Below, piece by piece: positions 35,073-44,409 of a stretch of DNA of 64,000 nt (within the stretch, counting starts at the first letter, position 1; each line of letters starts with the position of its first letter). Origin of the DNA: Elusimicrobium sp. (lineage in GTDB: Bacteria; Elusimicrobiota; Elusimicrobia; Elusimicrobiales; Elusimicrobiaceae); contig SUVG01000001.1 in NCBI GenBank assembly GCA_015062115.1, positions 124,001 through 188,000 on the forward strand. Direction: 5' to 3'. The notes under the pieces were generated by a model. That model searched no databases, was not told the origin of the DNA, and saw nothing but the letters and a program-made list of their open reading frames with translations. The position numbers were made by a program, and so were the translations under genes.

Positions 35073-36131
35073 TCAGATTTGCAGATTTTTTAGTTTCTGC
35101 TCCACGCGAAAAGCGCGTAAATCTTCCAGTATAGGCTCCACATTTCCTTCCATAATCTCCAAAATGTTATGGTAAGAAATATCCGTGCGGTGATCCGTCA
35201 CGCGGCTTTGCGGGAAGTTGTAGGTGCGGATTTTTTCGGAACGATCCCCCGTGCCCACTTGGCTTTTGCGTTCATCATAAATTTCTTTATTGCGTTTTTC
35301 TTCTTCAATTTGATAGAGTTTCGCGCGCAACATAGCCATGGCTTTTTCGCGGTTTTTACCTTGGTGGCGTTCTTCCCGGCAGGAAACCACAATGCCCGTC
35401 GGTTTGTGGATAATGCGTACAGCCGTTTCCACTTTGTTTACGTTTTGCCCGCCGGCACCGCCGGAACGGCAGGTTTCCATTTCCAAATCTTCGGGACGAA
35501 TTTCAATATCGATTTCTTCGGCTTCGGGCATAATAGCCACCGTAACGGTGGAGGTATGCACGCGTCCGGCCGTTTCGGTATCGGGTACGCGTTGTACGCG
35601 GTGGGTGCCGGCTTCGGTGCGAAGCCAAGAGTAGGCCCCGTCCCCTTTAATAAACATACTTACATATTTGCACCCTTTTAAGCCGGTAGGGGTAAATTCC
35701 AAAATTTCGGTCGTCCAACCTTTGGTTTGGGCAAAGTGCTGATACACACGCAACAGTTCCGCCGCAAACAGGGCCGATTCGTCACCGCCGGCACCGGGGC
35801 GGATTTCCAGATAGATATTTTTGGAATCGTTGGGATCGGGCGGGATAACCAAAATACGCAGTTCTTTTTGAAGTTCGGGGAGTTTTTCTTCCAATTCCGC
35901 CAATTCTTCCGCCGCCATTTTAACAAGTTCTTTATCTTCGCCGGCTTCAATCATGGCGCGGTCGTCCGCGATGGCTTTTTCCACAGAGGCGATTTCTTGT
36001 TCTTTTTCAATAATCGGTTTCAAAAAAGCATGGCGTTTGGCTTTGACAGCCAATTCTTGCCCGGACAAATTCCCGGAAGAAAGTTCTTCTTCCAACTGTT
36101 TGAATTCTACTACGTATTTGGAGGTATCCAT
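35073..36131 (-). CDS. prfA: Peptide chain release factor 1
   Basis: 352 residues. The peptidyl-hydrolysis motif GGQ is at 227-229 ([17 protein letters not shown]), and the codon-recognition tripeptide is PDT at 183-185, the PxT type that reads UAA and UAG. No programmed frameshift is present, which also separates it from RF2. AAAGGA lies before the ATG. Downstream of rpmE, with a terminator between. Confidence 0.97.
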   Translation of the reverse strand: MDTSKYVVEFKQLEEELSSGNLSGQELAVKAKRHAFLKPIIEKEQEIASVEKAIADDRAMIEAGEDKELVKMAAEELAELEEKLPELQKELRILVIPPDPNDSKNIYLEIRPGAGGDESALFAAELLRVYQHFAQTKGWTTEILEFTPTGLKGCKYVSMFIKGDGAYSWLRTEAGTHRVQRVPDTETAGRVHTSTVTVAIMPEAEEIDIEIRPEDLEMETCRSGGAGGQNVNKVETAVRIIHKPTGIVVSCREERHQGKNREKAMAMLRAKLYQIEEEKRNKEIYDERKSQVGTGDRSEKIRTYNFPQSRVTDHRTDISYHNILEIMEGNVEPILEDLRAFRVEQKLKNLQI

Positions 36132-36161
36132 AAGTTTTCCTTTTACCAGTATTTACAAAGA

Positions 36162-36198
36162 AAAAGAGCAGACCCCCTTTCGGACAGTCTGCTCTTTT
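36162..36198 (-). terminator. Terminator after rpmE
   Basis: AAAAGAGCAGAC (36162-36173) and GTCTGCTCTTTT (36187-36198), 12-bp stem. Confidence 0.88.
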
Positions 36199-36210
36199 GA
36201 ACAAAGGTTG

Positions 36211-36546
36211 CTATTTTACTTCCGCTTCAGCTTTGGCAGCCTTTTTAGCCGGTTTAGCGGCGGCTTTTTTGGCTACGGCCGGTTTTTTGGCCAATTTGGC
36301 TTTAGCTTTTACTTCGGTTTTCGGTTTGCGAACCAAGGTTTTACCTTCGGTTTTCGCAAAGCGTTTGTTGAATTTTTCTACCATACCTTCCGTATCGAGC
36401 AATTTTTGTTTGCCGGTGAAGAAGGGGTGGCAAGCGGAGCAAATGTCCAATTTCAAAGTTTTGGCCGTGGAGCGGGTGGTAAATTTATTACCGCAAGCGC
36501 AAGTGGCTTCCACGAATTCATAAGTAGGGTGTAATTTTTCTTTCAT
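36211..36546 (-). CDS. rpmE: Ribosomal protein bL31 with a Lys/Ala tail
   Basis: 111 residues, of which the first 68 are bL31 and the rest a basic extension. The zinc-binding cysteines are C17 and C19 in CACGN and CSACH further on, so this is the zinc-containing (C+) form. The tail repeats AKPA/KKA-type units like those of histone-like proteins and is unusual for L31, where the family ends near residue 70. AAGGA precedes the ATG. Its place after rho is widely conserved. Confidence 0.93.
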   Translation of the reverse strand: MKEKLHPTYEFVEATCACGNKFTTRSTAKTLKLDICSACHPFFTGKQKLLDTEGMVEKFNKRFAKTEGKTLVRKPKTEVKAKAKLAKKPAVAKKAAAKPAKKAAKAEAEVK

Positions 36547-36630
36547 TTTATTCGTCCTTTCAAAAAACTATATAGTTTATTTTACCATATTCTTTTTAAT
36601 TTTGGAAAACAAAATTCTTTTTACGCCCGG

Positions 36631-38118
36631 TTAAAAGGCGTTTACCTCCATTTGTTTGAAGAAGTCCTTGTTGGACTTGGTGGAGGATAATTTTTCCAAA
36701 AGCAACGTCATGGCGTCTACGGAACTTAACGGAGCGAGCACTTTACGCATAATCCACACTTTGTTCAGTTCGTCTTCGCTTAGAAGCAGATTTTCCTTAC
36801 GGGTGGAACTGCGGTTGATATCCACCGCCGGGAAAATGCGGCGTTCGGAAAGTTTGCGGTCCAGGCTCAGTTCGCTGTTGCCGGTACCTTTGAATTCTTC
36901 GAAGATAACTTCGTCCATACGGCTACCGGTATCCACCATAGCCGTTGCGATGATAGTAAGCGAACCGCCTTCTTCGATATTGCGTGCCGCACCCAAAAAG
37001 CGTTTGGGTTTTTGCAAAGAAGTGGCTTCCAACCCCCCGGTCAATACACGACCGGAAGACGGGGCAACCGTGTTATACGCACGGGCTAAACGGGTGATAG
37101 AGTCCAACAGAACAACCACATCTTTGCCTTGTTCGGCCATGCGTTTGGCTTTTTCGATAACCATTTCCGCTACTTGCACGTGGCGGTCGGCCGGTTCGTC
37201 GAAAGTGGAAGCAACCACTTCGCCTTTTACACTGCGGCTCATATCGGTTACTTCTTCCGGGCGCTCATCAATTAAAAGAACCATTAAAACGGCATCTTTG
37301 TAATTTTCGGCAATGGAGTGCGCAATGGCTTGCAAAATCATGGTTTTACCGCTTTTGGGCGGAGCCACGATAAGAGCACGCTGGCCCTTACCGATAGGAG
37401 CAATCAAATCAATCACCCGTTGGGTAAGAGAAGATTTATCAATCTCCAGCGTAAAGCGTTCATTGGGGTGAAGCGGAGTTAAGTTTTCAAAAAGCGGACG
37501 GTTGTATATTTTATCGGACTCCAAACCGTTTACCTTTTGAACTTGGAGCATGGCAAAATAGCGTTCGTTATCTTTCGGCGGGCGAATAAGGCCTTCGATG
37601 GTATCGCCTTTGCGAAGCCCGAAGCGTTTGATTTGGGAAGGAGAAACATAGATATCTTCTCCCCCGGCCAAATAGTTGTTTTCCACCGCACGCAAGAAAC
37701 CGAAACCGTCCGGCAGGATTTCCAACACGCCGCCGCCGTACACAGAACCGTTTTGTTTGGCTTGCACGGCCACAATGCGGCCGATCAATTCCTGTTTACG
37801 CAGGCCGGAGATATCTTCCAAATTGTAATTAACCGCCAGTTTCGTCAGTTCCGGCATGCTTAATTTATTAAGAGCACGGGCGTCCATAGGTTTAGCACCG
37901 TTGGGCTGACGGGCAGGTTGTTGCGCGGCAGCATAATTCATGCGCGGCGTTGTGCGTTGCAAATTTTGCGGACGCACCGCTTTTTCCGCGCGTTCGTTTT
38001 TTTCGATTTTCTCTGCTTTTTCTGCCTTGACCGCTTCGATAGTTTTAGCGGCAGAGGCTTTCGTTTTGGTTTCTTTTACCGTTTTAACAGGTTTTTCCTG
38101 CGGTATATTTTCTTCCAT
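36631..38118 (-). CDS. rho: Transcription termination factor Rho
   Basis: 495 residues, 75 more than E. coli Rho because of an N-terminal Lys/Glu/Ala-rich region (about 1-80). The RNA-binding OSB region starts [10 protein letters not shown], Walker A is [11 protein letters not shown], followed by [15 protein letters not shown] and the Q/R-loop segments. It terminates transcription by RNA translocation. AAGGAG before the ATG. Placed between coaE and rpmE. Confidence 0.97.
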   Translation of the reverse strand: MEENIPQEKPVKTVKETKTKASAAKTIEAVKAEKAEKIEKNERAEKAVRPQNLQRTTPRMNYAAAQQPARQPNGAKPMDARALNKLSMPELTKLAVNYNLEDISGLRKQELIGRIVAVQAKQNGSVYGGGVLEILPDGFGFLRAVENNYLAGGEDIYVSPSQIKRFGLRKGDTIEGLIRPPKDNERYFAMLQVQKVNGLESDKIYNRPLFENLTPLHPNERFTLEIDKSSLTQRVIDLIAPIGKGQRALIVAPPKSGKTMILQAIAHSIAENYKDAVLMVLLIDERPEEVTDMSRSVKGEVVASTFDEPADRHVQVAEMVIEKAKRMAEQGKDVVVLLDSITRLARAYNTVAPSSGRVLTGGLEATSLQKPKRFLGAARNIEEGGSLTIIATAMVDTGSRMDEVIFEEFKGTGNSELSLDRKLSERRIFPAVDINRSSTRKENLLLSEDELNKVWIMRKVLAPLSSVDAMTLLLEKLSSTKSNKDFFKQMEVNAF

Positions 38119-38127
38119 ACTGGCTCC

Positions 38128-38718
38128 TTACTTAAGTCCGTAAATATGTTGGAACGCTTTACAGATGCGTTCGACTTTTAACCCCAAATCTTTTTTGCTT
38201 CCTCCGTTGGACAATACAACATCTGCCAAACGGATTTTTTCGCTATCGGGTATTTGAGCCTGCAAACGGCGCTTATATTCGGCCAAAGATACCCCGCGGG
38301 CTTGCAAGCGTTGTTTTAAGGTGCCCGGGTTTCCCAGCACCAAGATATTCAAATCCGTTAATTTATTCCACCCGGCCTCGAATAAAAGCGGCACTTCAAA
38401 AACAATAAAGGAGTGGGAAGTTTTTTTAATTTCTTCCCGAGCCGTTTTAAGTACCCGAGGATGTAAAAATTTTTCCAGTTTTTGGCGGGCGGCCGAATCA
38501 ACAAAAACCTTTTCGGCCACTTTTGCCGGCTCACACGAACCGAACCAAGCCGTCAACTTCTTTTGAACTTCGTCGGTTTGATACAACCGTCGCACCAATT
38601 CATCGGCAGACAATGTATAGGCTCCGTGTTTGGCAAAATACGAAAGCGCCACACTTTTTCCGCTTGCCATATTACCGGTAAGGCCCACCACCAACTTATT
38701 TTTTACGCTCAATTTCAT
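38128..38718 (-). CDS. coaE: Dephospho-CoA kinase
   Basis: Start at ATG 38718, overlapping the polA stop (ATGA); the frame runs back to 38745 without a better signal. 196 residues. P-loop GLTGNMASGKSVAL, the helical lid with SADELVRRLY, and FEVPLLFEAGWNKLTD match CoaE. It phosphorylates the 3'-hydroxyl of dephospho-CoA, the last step of CoA synthesis. Confidence 0.95.
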   Translation of the reverse strand: MKLSVKNKLVVGLTGNMASGKSVALSYFAKHGAYTLSADELVRRLYQTDEVQKKLTAWFGSCEPAKVAEKVFVDSAARQKLEKFLHPRVLKTAREEIKKTSHSFIVFEVPLLFEAGWNKLTDLNILVLGNPGTLKQRLQARGVSLAEYKRRLQAQIPDSEKIRLADVVLSNGGSKKDLGLKVERICKAFQHIYGLK

Positions 38719-41294
38719 AAAGGTAATTTTTCCATATCGTACCAATTGTTCCCGGCTTTGGCCGCCGCTAACAGCGGTACCCGAAGTTTAACGGCCGATT
38801 GCATGAGCGCCTTAATACGGGCGGCCGTTTCGGTTAAGACATTTTGGGGAAGTTCAAAAATAAGTTCATCGTGCACCTGCATGGTCATTTGTACGGAAGA
38901 ACCGCGATAAGCGTTAAAAACATCTAACATCGCTTTTTTAATAATATCCGCGGAACCTCCCTGCACAATGGTGTTAATGGCGGCACGCTGGGCAAAAGAA
39001 GTCATTGCCCCAACTCCCATGTTAAATTCCGGTAAATAACGCACATGGCCCAACATGGTTTTTACAAAACCGTTTTGACGGGCCAAGGCTACATTGGCAT
39101 CAATCCACTCACGCACAATACGGAAATTTTTGAAGTAATTATCAATGTATTCTTTGGCTTCGCGCAGGGAAATCCCCAGCGATTGGGAAAGGCCCATGGG
39201 GCCCTGTCCATAAATGATACCAAAATTGATTGCCTTTGCACTAGAGCGCATTTCCTCGGTAACCATCAGCGGCATCACGCCGAAAATCTGCGCGGCCGTT
39301 TGGGTGTGAATATCCCCTCCCTCCAAAAAAGCCTGAATAAGAACGGGGTCTTGGCTTTCGTGCGCCAATACGCGCAAATCAATTTGCGAATAGTCCACAC
39401 TTAATAAAGTATTTCCGGGAGCGGCACAAAAAGCTTTACGCAAATAGCGGCCTTTTTCGGTGCGGACGGGGATATTTTGCAGGTTGGGGCTGGAACTCGA
39501 CAAACGCCCCGTAACCGTTCCCGTTTGATCCAAATAAGAGTGTACTTTGTCTTCTTCATCGGCCATTAAAAGCAAATTATCTACATAAGTAGATTTTAAT
39601 TTAGCGTTGGAACGGTATTCCAAAATCTCGCGCGCGATAGGATAGTTTTGGGCGATTTGTTCCAAGACTTCTTCGTCCGTGGAATAGCCGGTTTTTGTTT
39701 TTTTCACGGGAGGAATTTTCATTTCTTCAAATAAAAGAGTTCCCAGTTGTTTGGTAGAGTTGACATTAACCGAATACCCGGCACGGGCATCTATATCTTT
39801 TTGCAAACGGGCGATTTCCTGCTCTAACAAGGCCTTGAATCCTTCCAACCACCCCGGATCCACCCGAAAGCCCGCGAACTCCATATCAGCCAACACCATC
39901 ATCAGCGGAAGTTCCAAGTTTTGGAACAAATCCTCTTGTCCGCTTTCTTTTAATTTCTGCATTAAAACAGTTTGCAACGGCCACATAAAACGATTGTAGG
40001 CACGCATCAGTTCCAGGGGGTCATCGTCATTTAACATGGCGGAAAAATACTCCGCACAAGCCCCCGAAAAACTCAAATCTCCGGACGGATTTAATAAATA
40101 GCGCGCCAAACGGCCGTCAAAACAGCGGATAAATTTTCCCTGCACATTTAAGTTTAATTCGCGCAAGGTTAACTTCAAATCGTAGCCGATTTTTTTGATT
40201 TCATCGTTCAATACTAATTTTTTTATTTCCGCCAGTTCCCACGGATGCACATCGGCCTGTAACACCACGGCGGCTTCGCTTTCGTTTAACCCCAAGACGA
40301 GCAAATCATCTTGTGCGTGCAGAAAAATTTCCGCCGCCGAGCGGGCTTTTTCAATCGCTTGCGCAAGCGGAATATCCTTAAAAGTAATTTCGGCAGGTTG
40401 GGATTTCTTGAAAACGGCAGAGGGTTGAAAAAAATCTAATAAATTCTTAAATTCATAGCGGGCAAATAAATCGGCCAATTTTTCCCGTTCGGGTGTTTGC
40501 ACACGGTAATCTTCCAAAGAAAAATCCATTTCCAAGTTGGAATCAAACATCACCAACTGTTTAGATAACAAGGCCTCTCCTTCGTGGTCTAAAATTTTCT
40601 TGGACAGGGCAGGTTTCATGTCAGGGCTGTCGTTATGGGCAGCACGCAAAATATCTTCCAAATGGCCGAAACGGGTAATCAGTTGTAGGGCCGATTTGGG
40701 GCCCACCCCCATAATGCCGGGGATATTATCCGAAGCATCACCCACAATGGAAAAATAGTCCGCAAGGAAATCTGCCGACACACCAAACTTTTCCACGGCC
40801 GCTTCCGGCCCTTTGAAACCGTCTTTCCCGCCAGCAGGCCAAATGTGGATAAAATCACTTAAAAATTGGTATACATCTTTATCGGTAGTGGCTAATACAC
40901 TGGGCACTTTTTCAGCCGCCGCGCGCGTAGCCAAAAACGCCATCAAATCGTCCGCCTCTATGCCTGGTTTCGCCACCACGGTAAGGCCCAATTCGCGCAC
41001 GAGTTCCCGCGCCAAATTTAATTGGCTCACCAGTGCATCGTCCGGTTTTTTGCGTGTACCTTTATATGCGGGCCATAAATTCTTACGCCGGGCGCAACCG
41101 CCGGGAGAGTCGAAACAAACAGCCACATAGGCGGGTTGATAATCGCGTAACATTTTGATTAACCACCGCACAAACCCATACAAAGCCCCCACCTCCAGCC
41201 CGGCCGAAGTGGTTAATTTAGGCAAAGCATGATAATTACGATGCAAAAAGTTGTGGGCATCTACCAAAAAAAATTGCGGTTGAAATTGACTCAT
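38715..41294 (-). CDS. polA: DNA polymerase I with an apparently inactive proofreading domain
   Basis: 859 residues. The 5'-nuclease domain (about 1-290) keeps TDKDVYQ and VGDASDNIPG. The polymerase domain keeps motif A (DYSQIDLRVLAHESQD), motif B (RSSAKAINFGIIYG, with Phe not Tyr) and motif C (VHDELIFE). The middle 3'-5' exonuclease domain lacks its metal ligands: the DTE site reads HAQ in AEIFLHAQDDL, and the NLKYD and YxxxD sites are also changed. So it should do nick translation and repair without proofreading, like Taq polymerase. No clear ribosome site precedes the ATG. Confidence 0.94.
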   Translation of the reverse strand: MSQFQPQFFLVDAHNFLHRNYHALPKLTTSAGLEVGALYGFVRWLIKMLRDYQPAYVAVCFDSPGGCARRKNLWPAYKGTRKKPDDALVSQLNLARELVRELGLTVVAKPGIEADDLMAFLATRAAAEKVPSVLATTDKDVYQFLSDFIHIWPAGGKDGFKGPEAAVEKFGVSADFLADYFSIVGDASDNIPGIMGVGPKSALQLITRFGHLEDILRAAHNDSPDMKPALSKKILDHEGEALLSKQLVMFDSNLEMDFSLEDYRVQTPEREKLADLFARYEFKNLLDFFQPSAVFKKSQPAEITFKDIPLAQAIEKARSAAEIFLHAQDDLLVLGLNESEAAVVLQADVHPWELAEIKKLVLNDEIKKIGYDLKLTLRELNLNVQGKFIRCFDGRLARYLLNPSGDLSFSGACAEYFSAMLNDDDPLELMRAYNRFMWPLQTVLMQKLKESGQEDLFQNLELPLMMVLADMEFAGFRVDPGWLEGFKALLEQEIARLQKDIDARAGYSVNVNSTKQLGTLLFEEMKIPPVKKTKTGYSTDEEVLEQIAQNYPIAREILEYRSNAKLKSTYVDNLLLMADEEDKVHSYLDQTGTVTGRLSSSSPNLQNIPVRTEKGRYLRKAFCAAPGNTLLSVDYSQIDLRVLAHESQDPVLIQAFLEGGDIHTQTAAQIFGVMPLMVTEEMRSSAKAINFGIIYGQGPMGLSQSLGISLREAKEYIDNYFKNFRIVREWIDANVALARQNGFVKTMLGHVRYLPEFNMGVGAMTSFAQRAAINTIVQGGSADIIKKAMLDVFNAYRGSSVQMTMQVHDELIFELPQNVLTETAARIKALMQSAVKLRVPLLAAAKAGNNWYDMEKLPL

Positions 41295-41343
41295 ATAATT
41301 AAAAAATAAAAAGGGAGAAAATCAGGGGAAAGAGAAGAAATAT

Positions 41344-41368
41344 CCGCCCCGAGAAAACCCCGGGGCGG
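41344..41368 (-). terminator. Hairpin between the thioredoxin genes and polA
   Basis: CCGCCCC (41344-41350) and GGGGCGG (41362-41368); the minus-strand tail is T-rich but interrupted, so termination may be partial. Confidence 0.5.
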
Positions 41369-41377
41369 AAAAACAGT

Positions 41378-41818
41378 TTACATTTTGGAATCTACAGTTT
41401 CCAAAATATTCTTTTTAATAGTTTCTTTTTTATCAAGAGAGTAACCGCTTGTCGTATACAAGTTAGCTTTATTATGTAAAACACGGAACGTGGGCAACAA
41501 CAACACGCCCTCGCTCCACTCAAACGGAACCCCTTCCAAAAAACCTCTCGTTATATCAACGGTATACACGCCCACTTTCCCTTTGTATTTATTAGTAGCA
41601 AAGGTTTGCATAAGTTCGGGCAATAATTCCTGTTTAGCCTTCCGGCAAGGTTGGCACCCGACAGCTGTAAACATAATTACATATACTTTGTCGGGGTTGG
41701 CTTTATATTCTTCAACCGTAAGTTTAGGAACAACCGGAGCGGGGGTTTGTGCTTGGGCGAAAATACCTGTGCCCAACACAAAGGCAACTACTAAAAGCAG
41801 TAACGATAATTTCTTCAT
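41378..41818 (-). CDS. Secreted thioredoxin-fold protein
   Basis: 146 residues with a clear signal peptide (1-23, ending AQAQ). VYVIMFTAVGCQPCRKAKQELLPEL carries a CQPC active site (C55, C58) in a thioredoxin fold, and LLPTFRVL is the usual cis-proline region. It should act on thiols in the periplasm, as a reductase or oxidase. It is 9 nt after trxA, so cytoplasmic and periplasmic thioredoxins are produced together. Which protein it serves is not evident. Confidence 0.8.
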   Translation of the reverse strand: MKKLSLLLLVVAFVLGTGIFAQAQTPAPVVPKLTVEEYKANPDKVYVIMFTAVGCQPCRKAKQELLPELMQTFATNKYKGKVGVYTVDITRGFLEGVPFEWSEGVLLLPTFRVLHNKANLYTTSGYSLDKKETIKKNILETVDSKM

Positions 41819-41826
41819 AAGTTATC

Positions 41827-42147
41827 CTATAACAACTCGTTTAATTTTTCCTGCAGGGCCGACTTAGATTGTAAGCCGACCAACTGGCCTGCCACTTCTC
41901 CGTTTTTGAAGAAAATAAGAGTAGGCAAAGAGGACACGCGATATTTCCCGGGGGTTTCGGGTGCTTCGTCCGCGTTTAACTTGCAAACTTTCACTCTACC
42001 GGCGTATTCAACCGCCAATTCTTCAATAACGGGGCCCAACATGCGGCACGGCCCGCACCAAGAGGCCCAAAAATCAACCAACACCGGGCCATTGAATTTT
42101 AATACTTCTTCTTCGAAATTTGCATCCGTTAAAATTACTTCGCTCAT
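41827..42147 (-). CDS. trxA: Thioredoxin
   Basis: 106 residues, standard TrxA. WCGPC at 30-34 is the redox site, D26-type DFWASW and the cis-Pro segment SLPTLIFF are present. Cytoplasmic reductant for ribonucleotide reductase, reductases and DsbD-type carriers such as the fusion at 10 kb. AGGGGGC precedes the ATG. Confidence 0.96.
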   Translation of the reverse strand: MSEVILTDANFEEEVLKFNGPVLVDFWASWCGPCRMLGPVIEELAVEYAGRVKVCKLNADEAPETPGKYRVSSLPTLIFFKNGEVAGQLVGLQSKSALQEKLNELL

Positions 42148-42247
42148 AATGCCCCCTGTACATAATACTCTATATATTCAAGAGTAGCAAAGGCAGGCCC
42201 CGCTGTCAAGATAAAAAAAGGGCTATTTGGAAAGTTGTAGAAAAATA

Positions 42248-42276
42248 AACACCCCCCGAATTTTTCGAGGGGTGTT
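42248..42276 (-). terminator. Terminator of the frameshifted pilin gene
   Basis: AACACCCC (42248-42255) and GGGGTGTT (42269-42276), followed on the minus strand by TTATTTTT. Confidence 0.8.
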
Positions 42277-42290
42277 CTATATTCAATTCA

Positions 42291-43585
42291 TTAAATACAA
42301 TTTACATTTCCGTAATCGCCGGTACAACTATTGTAAGAAACACTACACCAAGTGTATTCGGAGCCGGCTTCAAAGTTGGTAAAACGCAAAGTTTCCACTC
42401 CGCAACCGCCGGCACCGCCGCCACCGCCACCGCCGCCGCCACCGCCTCCGCCGCCGGAGGAAGTAGGACAAGCGATTTTTTCCCATTTACAGGAAGAGTT
42501 ACATTTGCGGCCGGAATTGTAAGTGGTAGGTGTGTTATTATTATTATTTCCAGAACCTAAACCATCATCGAGTCCTAAAGAGGGAGCTTCAACCTGCTCT
42601 TTGGCCGCAAGTTCTTGGCTAACCATAAATTGAGCCGTCTTTCCCGTACCGGTACATGTATTCCCACCCGTCACAGTGTAAGTACCCGGTTCGCATTCGG
42701 CGCCGGTCGGCTGGTTACATTTGGTCCAGGCGCCGGCTGTCCAAGTGCCGCTGGAGGTGTCGCAAGTGACGCTTCTGGTTTGGGTGCCGCAGTAGCCGCA
42801 GTCTTGGCTAGCCATCGGTTTCAAAGATTCATTACAAGATTTATTGCTACATTCTGCCAGCGTTTTACTGCACGAACCCCAACCGGTTGCTATCCATTGG
42901 CCGGAAGAAGTATCGCAACTCACACTTCTGGTTTGAGTACCACAACCGTTACAAACTTGCAAGGTAGTAGGTTTTGTTCCCGTACATTCACATGCTTCGG
43001 AAATACTACACGCACTCCAAGCACTCCACTCACCGGTAGAAGTATTGCAGGTGCGCGTTCTTTCTCCCGCGTTGTTACAGCCGCATTTTTCGGTGGCAGA
43101 ACCGGAACATTGGATTACGGGCGGAACAGAAGCTTCCCCTTCGCATGCGGAGCCGTCTTGATAATCGGCTTTGGCAATCAGTTCGCTACACAACGGATAG
43201 TCTTTATTTAATTTCAAACACTCCGTTTCGTTCTCACAGCAAATGCGTCCGTCTTCATAAGAAGGCATCTGCAATTCGTACGCATATTTCCCTTTGCTGG
43301 TAGCTTTCATACCTGTGCTGGTAAGGGAGTAATTAAAGTTTTTGGTACTGGTAGAAGTTAACACATCGGTTAACTTGGCGCTATCGGTTAAATAATTCTT
43401 ATCCAACGCACAGCGTTTTTCCTGTTCCGTGCGTACGGCCGCCATCAGTTCTTCCGCTTCTGTTGTTTTGCGGGTTTCCACAATTTTGTTAAACTTGGGA
43501 AGCACCACGGCAGACAATACGCCTATTATAATTACAACAACGAGAATTCGGTAAGAGTAAATGCTTTCTTTTTACTTACCTTCAT
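42291..43585 (-). pseudogene. Pilin with thrombospondin-like repeats, frameshifted in its first helix
   Basis: From ATG 43585 (AGGAGG upstream) the frame reads MKVSKKKAFTLTEFSLL and stops at 43532-43534. If one base is restored near 43545, it becomes AFTLTELLVVVIIIGVLSAV and runs on to the stop at 42291, giving a pilin of about 430 residues with Ala instead of Gly at the cleavage site. The globular part is unusual: three cysteine-rich repeats (about 42650-43090) with CGTQTRSVxCDTSSGxW patterns resemble thrombospondin type-1 modules, then a run of 14 glycines, then a pilin-like C-terminal domain. The rest of the gene has intact codons and a terminator, so the lesion is recent, or a sequencing error. 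Confidence 0.8.
42412..42464. repeat. Trinucleotide tract encoding polyglycine
   Basis: A run of GGN codons (CCG/CCA on the plus strand) inside the pilin pseudogene, coding 14 glycines. Such tracts are prone to length change. Confidence 0.8.
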
Positions 43586-43709
43586 AGGCCCTCCTTAATT
43601 ATGTGTACAAAATGGATAGAAAAACTCCATACTAATAGTATTGTGTATTTTTGGGTAAAAAATCAAGTTCTTTTTTGTTGTCGGGTTTACAAAAAGAAAA
43701 AGTTTATTT

Positions 43710-43718
43710 TGCTACAAT
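43710..43718 (+). promoter_or_regulatory. Extended -10 box directly before dedA
   Basis: TGC-TACAAT ending 6 nt before ATG 43725; no ribosome site. Leaderless mRNA predicted. Confidence 0.6.
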
Positions 43719-43724
43719 CTAAAT

Positions 43725-44375
43725 ATGGAATTTTTAACACAAATAATTGATATTTTTTTACATTTAGATGTCCACCTGAACACCTGGGCCGCCTGGATGG
43801 GGGTTTGGCTTTATGTGGTTATTTTCGTTGTCGTTTTTTGCGAAACGGGATTGGTGGTTACGCCCTTTTTGCCGGGAGATTCGTTATTGTTTGCCTGCGG
43901 GGCCTTGGCCGCCACGGAAGGAAGTTCTATCAATTTAGGTTGGTTGATTCCCGTTATTTTGGCGGCCGCAGTATTGGGTGATTTTTGCAACTACGAAATC
44001 GGCAAGTGGTTGGGGCCCAAAGTATTTACGCGGGAAAACAGTATCTTTTTGAATAAAGACCACCTGAATAAAGCCCATGCCTTTTATGAAAAATACGGCG
44101 GGAAAACGATTATTTTGGCGCGGTTTATCCCCATTATCCGCACCTTTGCGCCTTTTGTGGCGGGAATAGGCAAAATGACTTATTTTCATTTTGCCTCTTA
44201 CAACATTATCGGAGCGATATTGTGGGTGTGTTTATTTACGGTGGGCGGATATTTCTTTGCCGATTTACCCCTCGTAAAAGACCAGTTCCACTATGTGGTA
44301 CTTGCCATTATTGTCATTTCCGTACTTCCGGCTGTTTACGAATTTATCGCGGCCCGAAAAAAGAAATCTTCTTAA
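43725..44375 (+). CDS. DedA-family membrane protein
   Basis: 216 residues. Family signatures FCETGLVVTPFLPGDSLLFACGAL and FYEKYGGKTIILARFIPIIRTFAPFVAG are intact, including the acidic and arginine residues needed in E. coli YqjA/YghB. Members are VTT-domain proteins; several act in undecaprenyl-phosphate or phosphatidylethanolamine translocation, but the ligand of this one is not known. Single gene with own promoter and terminator. Confidence 0.93.
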   Translation: MEFLTQIIDIFLHLDVHLNTWAAWMGVWLYVVIFVVVFCETGLVVTPFLPGDSLLFACGALAATEGSSINLGWLIPVILAAAVLGDFCNYEIGKWLGPKVFTRENSIFLNKDHLNKAHAFYEKYGGKTIILARFIPIIRTFAPFVAGIGKMTYFHFASYNIIGAILWVCLFTVGGYFFADLPLVKDQFHYVVLAIIVISVLPAVYEFIAARKKKSS

Positions 44376-44379
44376 CTAA

Positions 44380-44408
44380 AAAACCCCGCTCGATTAAGCG
44401 GGGTTTTT
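44380..44408. terminator. Bidirectional terminator between dedA and the GH3 gene
   Basis: CCCCGCT (44384-44390) and AGCGGGG (44397-44403) with flanking A- and T-runs. Confidence 0.88.
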
Positions 44409-44409
44409 G

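Noticed and set aside
43725-44375. A weak internal ribosome site for dedA as an alternative to leaderless initiation
   Set aside because: No in-frame ATG with a GGAGG-like site follows near the start, and the conserved N-terminal helix begins at the first ATG.
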